Source: Nitrospira sp.
GTDB lineage: Bacteria > Nitrospirota > Nitrospiria > Nitrospirales > Nitrospiraceae
DNA: 57,969 bases
Assembly (NCBI GenBank): GCA_022842445.1
Contig: JALHPO010000013.1
Span: 1-57,969, forward strand
Reading direction: 5' to 3'
Within the stretch, counting starts at the first letter, position 1; every line of letters starts with the position of its first letter. The notes below the pieces were generated by a model. The model was not told the DNA's origin. It saw only the letters and a program-made list of their open reading frames with translations, and ran no database searches. A program made the position numbers and the translations under genes. Shown here in pieces: positions 9,297 through 16,965 of this stretch.

Positions 9297-9749
9297 TTAT
9301 TTCGCCTCACGTTTCACGCCTGACGCCTCACGTCTTTTAACTTCAAGCCGCTGCTCGGACGACAACACCTTGTCCAGAATACCATTCACGAACTTCGCGG
9401 CTTCGTCGTCGCCGAAATCTTTGGCGAGTTCGATCGCCTCATTCACCGTCACCTTGGCCGGCACGTCGTTCAGCCACAGCAGCTCATAGGCGCCGATTCG
9501 TAAAATATTCCGGTCAACGATCTGCATGCGGGCGATTGTCCAATTCACGGCGTACCTGCCGATCAGCTGATCCAGCTCTTTTTTCTTCTCCAGTACCCCC
9601 GCGACTAGCCGCTCCGCAAAGGCTTTGGTCTCCTCATCAGCCTTCAGTGGCTTCCAAAACTCTTCCAACCAAAGTCCCGGTTTGCCATGGATGTCATACT
9701 GAAAGAGGATCTGCAATGCCCGCTCGCGAGCCTCATGGCGGCTACCCAT
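9297..9749 (-). CDS. nusB: transcription antitermination factor NusB
   Basis: All-helical RNA-binding protein that works with S10 (NusE) in rRNA antitermination. Family features are the start [16 protein letters not shown], then [16 protein letters not shown] and [24 protein letters not shown]. The core ends near residue 135. The last 13 residues ([13 protein letters not shown]) are translated from a heptad DNA repeat and repeat themselves with a seven-residue spacing, as expected from three heptamers per seven codons. It sits downstream of ribH, as in many bacteria. Confidence 0.96.
   Translation of the reverse strand: MGSRHEARERALQILFQYDIHGKPGLWLEEFWKPLKADEETKAFAERLVAGVLEKKKELDQLIGRYAVNWTIARMQIVDRNILRIGAYELLWLNDVPAKVTVNEAIELAKDFGDDEAAKFVNGILDKVLSSEQRLEVKRREASGVKREAK
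9303..9337. repeat. heptad tandem repeat, 5 units (family CGCCTCA), inside the nusB 3' end
   Basis: Units CGCCTCA, CGTTTCA, CGCCTGA, CGCCTCA, CGTCTTT in plus-strand reading. The block is translated in nusB and forms its C-terminal tail. Confidence 0.85.
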
Positions 9750-9758
9750 AGAAACACC

Positions 9759-9806
9759 GCTGACAGGATACAGGCTGACAGGCTGACAAGATGAAGAGCT
9801 GGCAAT
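9759..9806. repeat. 7/8-nt tandem repeat (family GCTGACAG) between ribH and nusB
   Basis: Units GCTGACAG, GATACAG, GCTGACAG, GCTGACAA, GATGAAGA, GCTGGCAA, mostly with an 8-nt period. It occupies most of the ribH-nusB gap. Confidence 0.7.
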
Positions 9807-9815
9807 GCTGAATAA

Positions 9816-10358
9816 TCATCGCTTTCTTTTTGCTCTCGCTAGCCCATTCCCACTTGTCAGCTTGCTGCCTGTAGCCTTGTCGGCCGTGATCGCCCGCATC
9901 ACCGTTGCCATGTCGATCGCCGACTTTGCCGCCTCGCCGCCTCGATTGAACGTGCAGGGGTCGGCCCGCTCGATAGCTTGCGTCTCGGTATCCGTCGTCA
10001 GCACTCCAAAAATAACCGGCACACCGGAGTCCAGCGCGGCCTGGCCGATCCCTCGGCTTGCCTCGGCGCTGATAAAGTCGAAATGCGGCGTGTCCCCCCG
10101 AATCACAGCCCCCAAACAAATCACCGCATCGAGCCGGCCGGTCTTCGCCAGCGTTCGCGCAACCAGCGGGATTTCGAACGCACCCGGCACCCGGACCACT
10201 TCGATGTCCGCATCCTTCACGCCTTGTTTGGTCAGACCGTCGAGACAGGAAGAAAGCAGGCTGTCCGTCACCAGCTTGTTGAACGTCGCAACGACGATGC
10301 CAAACCTGAACCCAGCTGCGTTGCGCAGTTCCTTCCGAGGCTTCATCCCTACCTTCAT
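9816..10358 (-). CDS. ribH: 6,7-dimethyl-8-ribityllumazine synthase
   Basis: Penultimate enzyme of riboflavin synthesis. It has the family order FGIVVATFN, then [28 protein letters not shown] and [13 protein letters not shown]. At 180 residues it is longer than usual (about 155). The extra C-terminal residues follow ITADKATG and are encoded largely by a degenerate 7-nt repeat (9853-9881). The ATG at 10358 overlaps the ribBA stop as ATGA. An internal ATG four codons later, after AAGGTAGGG, is an alternative start. Confidence 0.97.
   Translation of the reverse strand: MKVGMKPRKELRNAAGFRFGIVVATFNKLVTDSLLSSCLDGLTKQGVKDADIEVVRVPGAFEIPLVARTLAKTGRLDAVICLGAVIRGDTPHFDFISAEASRGIGQAALDSGVPVIFGVLTTDTETQAIERADPCTFNRGGEAAKSAIDMATVMRAITADKATGSKLTSGNGLARAKRKR
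9853..9881. repeat. heptad-like tandem repeat inside the ribH 3' end
   Basis: Units CTTGTCAG, CTTGCTG, CCTGTAG, CCTTGTC. The block is in the opposite orientation to the related repeat at 9759-9806 and encodes part of the RibH C-terminal extension. Confidence 0.6.
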
Positions 10359-11563
10359 ACCTTTTTCAAAATATGGCCCATCTTATTTTTTTTGGTTCGG
10401 AGATATCGCACGTTCGCCGCGCGCGGCGCGATCTCGATCGGCACCCGCTCGACGACTTTCAATCCATAGCCTTCGATCCCGACAATCTTGCGCGGGTTAT
10501 TCGTGATCAGCTGGATCTGGTGCAGCCCGAGGCTCGCCAAAATCTGTGCGCCGACGCCATAGTCCCTCAGATCGGCCTTGAACCCGAGTTTCAAATTCGC
10601 CTCGACCGTATCGCTGCCCGTGTCCTGAAGCCCATAGGCCCTGATCTTGTTGAGCAACCCGATCCCGCGCCCTTCCTGATTGAGATAGAGCAACACCCCC
10701 CGATCGGCTTTTTGGATGACTTCCATCGCCGCATGGAGCTGATCACGACAATCGCAGCGGAGGGAGCCCAACGCATCGGCGGTCAGACAGCCGGAATGCA
10801 CACGCACAAGCGTCGGCTCGCCGGTATCCACCCGCCCCCGTACCAGCGCGATGTGGGTGATCCCGTCGATTTGGTTCTCGAACGCGACCGCTTCGAACTC
10901 ACCGAACGTCGTCGGCAGCTTCGCGCTTGCCATCCGCCGGACAAAGGTCTCACGGCGCATGCGGTGTTCAATCAGCGCCTTCACCGTTACCATCGTCAGC
11001 TTGTGTGCCCTGGCAAATTTCGCCAGCTCCGGCACACGCGCCATGGTGCCGTCCTCGTTCATAATCTCGCAGATCACTCCGGCTGGATACAATCCGGCTA
11101 ACCGGGCCAGATCGACAGAGCCTTCCGTCTGGCCGGCACGTTTCAGCACACCGCCATGCTGAGCCTTCAACGGGAAAATATGGCCGGGGCGCGCCAGATC
11201 GCTGGGTTTCGATTTTGGATCGATCGCGGCATGAATGGTGGTGGCGCGGTCGGCGGCAGAGATACCGGTCGTCACATCCTTGCGGGCATCGATCGACACC
11301 GTAAAGGCGGTCCCGAATGTCGCAGTATTCTCAACGGCCTGCTGAGGCAGTTGCAACTCCTCAACTCGCTCCGGCGTGAGGGCCAGACAAATCAGTCCAC
11401 GCGCATGCTTGGCCATGAAATTGACGGCCTGCGGAGTCACTTTCTCTGCCGCGATGACGAGATCACCTTCATTCTCCCGGTCTTCGTCGTCGACCAGGAT
11501 AATGAATTTGCCCTTCTTGATGTCCCGAATCGCGCTTTCGATACTGTCAAACGGCGTAGCCAT
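10355..11563 (-). CDS. ribBA: bifunctional DHBP synthase / GTP cyclohydrolase II
   Basis: Two-domain enzyme that starts both branches of riboflavin synthesis. The N-terminal RibB domain shows [22 protein letters not shown] and [17 protein letters not shown]. The C-terminal RibA domain has the zinc cysteines in [19 protein letters not shown], followed by [15 protein letters not shown]. Start ATG 11563 gives 402 residues, matching the usual RibB N-terminus; a frame to 11620 would add 19 residues translated from a heptad repeat. No clear Shine-Dalgarno is seen. It is coupled to ribH by a 4-bp overlap and divergent from the sigma factor gene. Confidence 0.97.
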   Translation of the reverse strand: MATPFDSIESAIRDIKKGKFIILVDDEDRENEGDLVIAAEKVTPQAVNFMAKHARGLICLALTPERVEELQLPQQAVENTATFGTAFTVSIDARKDVTTGISAADRATTIHAAIDPKSKPSDLARPGHIFPLKAQHGGVLKRAGQTEGSVDLARLAGLYPAGVICEIMNEDGTMARVPELAKFARAHKLTMVTVKALIEHRMRRETFVRRMASAKLPTTFGEFEAVAFENQIDGITHIALVRGRVDTGEPTLVRVHSGCLTADALGSLRCDCRDQLHAAMEVIQKADRGVLLYLNQEGRGIGLLNKIRAYGLQDTGSDTVEANLKLGFKADLRDYGVGAQILASLGLHQIQLITNNPRKIVGIEGYGLKVVERVPIEIAPRAANVRYLRTKKNKMGHILKKV

Positions 11564-11614
11564 CGCTGGATGAATGGAATGGTAAATGGATAACCGGTCG
11601 GTGTGATGGCAATC

Positions 11615-11635
11615 TACCATTGACCATTGGCCATT
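11615..11635. repeat. heptad tandem repeat, 3 units (family ACCATTG), in the ribBA-rpoH divergent gap
   Basis: Units TACCATT, GACCATT, GGCCATT. An opposite-orientation partner (GAATGG, GGTAAAT, GGATAAC) lies at about 11573-11594, so the two can pair imperfectly. The -35 element proposed for the sigma factor gene begins at the edge of this block. Confidence 0.75.
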
Positions 11636-11661
11636 GTCACGGGCCGAGGTTCTGTTATAGT
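11634..11661 (+). promoter_or_regulatory. putative housekeeping promoter of the sigma-32-like gene
   Basis: TTGTCA (11634-11639), a 16-nt spacer and TATAGT (11656-11661). Transcription would begin near 11668, only about five bases before the ATG, which predicts a nearly leaderless mRNA. Confidence 0.55.
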
Positions 11662-11672
11662 TTGCGATTCAT

Positions 11673-12671
11673 ATGGCGACTCATAAAGATGATCCGGAAG
11701 ACGAGATCCTTGAGCCTGAGGTCTTGGGGCCCTCGGACGAGGAGCTGAACAACCCTCCGCCCGTTGTGGAGCTCAGCCCCGCGCCGGACCCCGACCACAG
11801 CGCGCCAGCCGGCACCACCGCCGTGGTGCCGGTCACGGCGCTGCAGCAGTATCTTGCCGAAATCCGCCGCTATCCCTACCTTTCCAAAGAAGAAGAGCTT
11901 CGGCTCTTCCAGGAATATCATGCGCACGGCAGCCGTGAAGCGGCAGTCAAACTCATCATGGCCAACTTGCGCGTGTCGGTCGCGATCGCATCGGAATATC
12001 TCCATACCGGCGCCGACCATATGGATTTGATTCAAGAGGGTAACGTCGGCCTGATGCAGGCGATCAAGAAATTTGATCCCGCCAAGAATGTCCGCTTCTA
12101 CGCCTATGCGGCCTGGTGGTCGCGGGCCTATATTCTTCGCTACCTGCTCAATACCTTCCGGCTGGTCAAGATCGGGACAACCCAGGATCAGCGGAAGCTG
12201 TTCTATAACTTGAAAAAAGAAAAAGCCAAGCTCGAACGGGAAGGGTTCGCCCCCGATACGAAGCTGCTCGCGGACCGCTTGAACGTCCGTGAACGCGACG
12301 TGATCGAGATGGATGCGCGCCTGGGCAACTGGGAACTGTCGCTGGACCAGCCGATCGGCGAGAACCAGGACGGCAGCCTACTCGATATTATCCCGTCACA
12401 ACAGAAACCGGCGGACGAACAGCTTGCCGATCAGCAGTTACGGACGCTCTTTCGTACAAAACTCGCGGAGTTCATCAAAACCTTGGAGGAACGGGACGAA
12501 GACATTCTCAGAAATCGTATCCTCTCTGAAGATCCGCTGACATTAGACGACCTAGGCGGCAAATATGGCATTACCAAGGAGCGCACCCGCCAATTAGAGG
12601 CCCGCATCATCAAGCGGCTGCGCGACTACATTAAGAAGGACGTCAAAGATTTCGACCAGTTGCGGACTTAG
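11673..12671 (+). CDS. rpoH: RNA polymerase heat-shock sigma factor, sigma-32 type
   Basis: A 332-residue sigma-70 family factor. Region 2 is clear (LIMANLRVSVAIA, then DLIQEGNVGLMQAIKKFDP and FYAYAAWWSRAYILRYLLN). It is followed by QRKLFYNLKKEK (residues 173-184), which matches the RpoH box diagnostic of the sigma-32 group. Region 4 ends with TKERTRQLEARIIKRLRDYI. An acidic, proline-rich N-terminal extension of about 50 residues precedes region 1.2/2 and is longer than in enteric RpoH. No Shine-Dalgarno precedes the ATG. It lies directly upstream of groESL, a typical target. Confidence 0.9.
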   Translation: MATHKDDPEDEILEPEVLGPSDEELNNPPPVVELSPAPDPDHSAPAGTTAVVPVTALQQYLAEIRRYPYLSKEEELRLFQEYHAHGSREAAVKLIMANLRVSVAIASEYLHTGADHMDLIQEGNVGLMQAIKKFDPAKNVRFYAYAAWWSRAYILRYLLNTFRLVKIGTTQDQRKLFYNLKKEKAKLEREGFAPDTKLLADRLNVRERDVIEMDARLGNWELSLDQPIGENQDGSLLDIIPSQQKPADEQLADQQLRTLFRTKLAEFIKTLEERDEDILRNRILSEDPLTLDDLGGKYGITKERTRQLEARIIKRLRDYIKKDVKDFDQLRT

Positions 12672-12797
12672 CCCCTTCACCATATGCATCGTACCTGTGG
12701 AGACACCGAAAATAGCTCTGGAATACCGAATTCTCAATGAGTTAAGATAGTGTGTTCGACAGAGTGGGAGGCAATAGAAAATCCTCTGCATCACCCC

Positions 12798-12825
12798 TTG
12801 ACTTGCGTCGAGCCAGGGCTATCTC
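12798..12825 (+). promoter_or_regulatory. putative groESL promoter
   Basis: TTGACT (12798-12803), a 16-nt spacer and TATCTC (12820-12825) fit a housekeeping promoter. The flanking CCCTTGACT could also serve as a sigma-32 -35 element, but no good CCCCAT-type -10 is present. No CIRCE inverted repeat was found between rpoH and groES. Confidence 0.45.
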
Positions 12826-12947
12826 TGGTTCCGAGTCGTGAGGGCTTCTGCCTATTCGAGTGCGTACACTATCAGCGCGATCGAGTACAAGCCCATCCCA
12901 CATCGTTCACAATGACGAGTTAACTTTCATCAGGAGGAGGTTCTGTT

Positions 12948-13247
12948 ATGAGCACAGCTGAGAAGGAAAAGAAGAACGTTGCCAAGGGGTTCCAACCGCT
13001 GGGCGAGCGGGTATTCGTCACCTATACCGAGGAACTGGAGCGGACCGCCGGCGGAATTTATGTGCCGGATTCGGCAAAAGAGAAGCCTCAGCGTGGTGTC
13101 GTGCAAGCGGTCGGCAAGAAGGTCGAAAACGTCAAGGTTGGCGACCATGTCTTGTTCGACAAATACTCAGGAAGCAAGCTCCGCATCGAAGACGAAGAGT
13201 GCTTGATCCTGAAGGAAGAAGACATCTTGGGCATTTTCACCGCATAA
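12948..13247 (+). CDS. groES: co-chaperonin GroES
   Basis: A 99-residue lid for the GroEL folding chamber. Visible family features are FQPLGERVFVTYTEELERTAGGIYVPDSAKEKP-type mobile-loop sequence, then VGDHVLFDKYSGSKL and a C-terminal LILKEEDILGIF. A strong Shine-Dalgarno GGAGGAGG precedes the ATG. Its N-terminus is slightly extended (MSTAEKEKKNVAKG). groEL follows after 107 bp containing 8-nt repeats. Confidence 0.98.
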   Translation: MSTAEKEKKNVAKGFQPLGERVFVTYTEELERTAGGIYVPDSAKEKPQRGVVQAVGKKVENVKVGDHVLFDKYSGSKLRIEDEECLILKEEDILGIFTA

Positions 13248-13263
13248 GACGCGCAGGTGTCTC

Positions 13264-15001
<1,738 letters not shown>

Positions 15002-15010
15002 ATAGTGAAG

Positions 15011-15052
15011 AGCTGATGGCGAATGGCTGATAGCCGATAGCTACAGGCTCGG
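15011..15052. repeat. heptad tandem repeat, 6 units (family GGCTGAT)
   Basis: Units AGCTGAT, GGCGAAT, GGCTGAT, AGCCGAT, AGCTACA, GGCTCGG lie between the groEL stop and its terminator. Confidence 0.85.
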
Positions 15053-15060
15053 AGTGAAGA

Positions 15061-15096
15061 ACGAAGGCCCCGGCGGGAAACCGCCGGGGCCTTCGT
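15061..15096. terminator. bidirectional rho-independent terminator between groEL and glnE N-half
   Basis: A perfect 16-bp stem (15061-15076 with 15081-15096) closed by a GAAA loop, followed on the plus strand by GTTTGTT. It sits between convergent genes and could serve both. Confidence 0.9.
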
Positions 15097-15120
15097 GTTT
15101 GTTATCCGTTTCAGCCTCGA

Positions 15121-16857
15121 TCAGCCCTTCGCTCCAATCAGCCTCAGTGTCGCTTTGAATACCGGCGACGTAATGGGCTCATAGAAGAGCGACTGAAACG
15201 CGCGGTGCACGGCAGCCGTATGAGCCGCATGATCCGCCAGAAACTTCTTCACGGCAGCAGTCCGATCGCTGCCGTCATAGCCCCCGCGGATGGCGCAACG
15301 CGCCAACTCCTCCGTCTCATCCGGCAGCGCATGGGTTTGGAGGTCATGGACCATCTGAAGCTTGTGCTCCACATCACGTAGAAAGAGGTATGCCGCTGTC
15401 AGCTCGTCACGCTCCCGACCCGAAATCAACTTGCGCGTCACGAATCGGGACAACGCCCCGAGCGTGCTGCGGTCGAGAAGCGCCGGTGCCTGCTTCCCTG
15501 CCAACACCTGAACCGTCTGCACGAGAAATTCGATCTCCCTGATGCCGCCGATTCCAAGCTTCACATTGCGCCGCTCATGGCCACGCTCGGCCATCTTCGC
15601 ATCGATCATCTCCTTCACCGCCCGCACATTCTGCACGATCGCCAGCGCTTCATCACAATCCATCTTCCCCGCACCAAAAATGAACGGCTTGGCCATGCTC
15701 AAGAACGCCTGCCCCACCGCCATCGCCCCTGCCACCGGCCAGGCTTTCAGGAGCGCCAATCGTTCCCACGCCATGCCTCTGGTCTCGTAATATTTTCTAT
15801 AATCCGCCAGCGAGCGGGCTAACTGCCCGATGGACCCTTCGGCCCGCAGACGCAGATCCACACGAAAGACATACCCCTCTCTGGTCTGTTCGACCAGCGC
15901 CTTGGTCAGCTCGCGCGAGAGGATTTCAAAATATTCCTCACTGGAAATACCGGCACCCGCCGGCTTCCCGGCTGACTTTCCGCGCGGGGCTCTTGTCTCT
16001 CCTTCATGGGATGCGTAGACGTAGATCAGATCGACGTCGGAGCTGTAATTCAGCTCATGACCACCAAGTTTTCCCATCCCCATCACGGCAAAGCCGGTCT
16101 CCACCCACTTCCCCTGCCGGTTCTTATGCATAGGAACGCCGTAGAGGGAGCGCAAGTCCGCATCCACCACGTGATAGGCTGCGTGAATCAATACCCCGGC
16201 CAAATCGGAGAGGGAGGCCATAGTCTCCGATACATCGGCCATATGCAGCAAATCGCGCACACCAATCCGCAACATCTCCCGCCGCCGCACCCGGCGCAAC
16301 ACGTCCAGCTTCAACTCCTTCACCGTCAACCTGGCCAGCTGCTTTTGCAATGACTGTTCGATGTCGACACGGGTTGCCGGCTTCGAGAGCACAGATTCCT
16401 CAGCCAGCCAATAGACCAGCATGGGATCGCGAACGATCGTGAAAGACAGCGAATCGCTGTTGCCAAAAATCGTCGCGAGGACCTCCACCATGCGCGGCCA
16501 ACTGCGCAGATAGTCCAGAAAGGATGAGCGGGTCACGTTTGATAGCAGCCGCTCCCAATGATTGAGCGCTTGATCGGGGTCGGCCGTCCGTGCGACGGCC
16601 TCTAGCATCTGCGGGAGGATTTCAGCCAACTGACGCCGCTCATGCGGTTCCCCGGCCATCGTGCCAAGATTGCGGTCAGCCTGTTCGATATTCCTTAATC
16701 CATAGGCCGATAGAATGGCTCGGACCTGCTCGGGCTTCCGCTCTTCAGCCAGCAAGACAGGAGTCGGATCAGGCCCGGTCGATGCCCTCCGTAAACCCGG
16801 CGCCAGTTTCCCAGCCGGTGATCCTGGCTTACCGGCTTTCTCAGACTTTCCCCTCAC
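15121..16857 (-). CDS. GlnE-like adenylyltransferase, N-terminal-half (AT-N) type, stand-alone
   Basis: A 578-residue protein with one GlnE nucleotidyltransferase domain (GMGKLGGHELNYSSDVDLIY, residues 260-279; Asp274, Asp276 and Asp334 in FRVDLRLR) and the following helical domain (KLGIGGIREIEFLVQTVQ, DVEHKLQMVHDLQTHALP). These match the first half of full-length GlnE (about 945 residues), which removes AMP from glutamine synthetase. The second half is absent and resides in the divergent gene at 16966. All three catalytic acidic residues are present. The start is the GTG at 16857 because a stop lies four bases upstream in frame, within heptad repeats. The first 35 residues look disordered. 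Confidence 0.85.
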   Translation of the reverse strand: MRGKSEKAGKPGSPAGKLAPGLRRASTGPDPTPVLLAEERKPEQVRAILSAYGLRNIEQADRNLGTMAGEPHERRQLAEILPQMLEAVARTADPDQALNHWERLLSNVTRSSFLDYLRSWPRMVEVLATIFGNSDSLSFTIVRDPMLVYWLAEESVLSKPATRVDIEQSLQKQLARLTVKELKLDVLRRVRRREMLRIGVRDLLHMADVSETMASLSDLAGVLIHAAYHVVDADLRSLYGVPMHKNRQGKWVETGFAVMGMGKLGGHELNYSSDVDLIYVYASHEGETRAPRGKSAGKPAGAGISSEEYFEILSRELTKALVEQTREGYVFRVDLRLRAEGSIGQLARSLADYRKYYETRGMAWERLALLKAWPVAGAMAVGQAFLSMAKPFIFGAGKMDCDEALAIVQNVRAVKEMIDAKMAERGHERRNVKLGIGGIREIEFLVQTVQVLAGKQAPALLDRSTLGALSRFVTRKLISGRERDELTAAYLFLRDVEHKLQMVHDLQTHALPDETEELARCAIRGGYDGSDRTAAVKKFLADHAAHTAAVHRAFQSLFYEPITSPVFKATLRLIGAKG

Positions 16858-16884
16858 GTTTCACGCCTCACGTTTGACGTTCCT
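16850..16884. repeat. heptad tandem repeat, 5 units (family CGTTTCA) at the glnE N-half 5' end
   Basis: Units CCCCTCA, CGTTTCA, CGCCTCA, CGTTTGA, CGTTCCT. The block spans the GTG start. On the minus strand it also encodes a mini-frame MARNVKREA (16861-16890), in frame with the gene but ended by a TGA immediately before the GTG. Confidence 0.8.
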
Positions 16885-16906
16885 CGCCATCTCCGTCTGG
16901 CGCGGC

Positions 16907-16935
16907 ATTATACTGGCGCGCTCCCTCTCACACAA
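16907..16935 (-). promoter_or_regulatory. putative promoter of the GlnE N-half gene
   Basis: A perfect TATAAT (16907-16912, minus strand) with TTGTGT 17 bases upstream (16930-16935). The -35 is weak. Transcription would start near 16900, about 43 bases before the GTG. Confidence 0.45.
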
Positions 16936-16950
16936 TGAACGGCATTGCGG

Positions 16951-16956
16951 TATACT
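16951..16956 (+). promoter_or_regulatory. putative -10 element of the ACT-GlnE gene
   Basis: TATACT lies ten bases before the ATG at 16966, with no convincing -35 and no Shine-Dalgarno. If it is used, the mRNA would be almost leaderless. Confidence 0.35.
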
Positions 16957-16965
16957 GCCTGCATA

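Noticed and set aside
12672..12947. Search for a CIRCE operator before groES
   Set aside because: No TTAGCACTC-N9-GAGTGCTAA inverted repeat is present; GAGTGCG alone is not enough.
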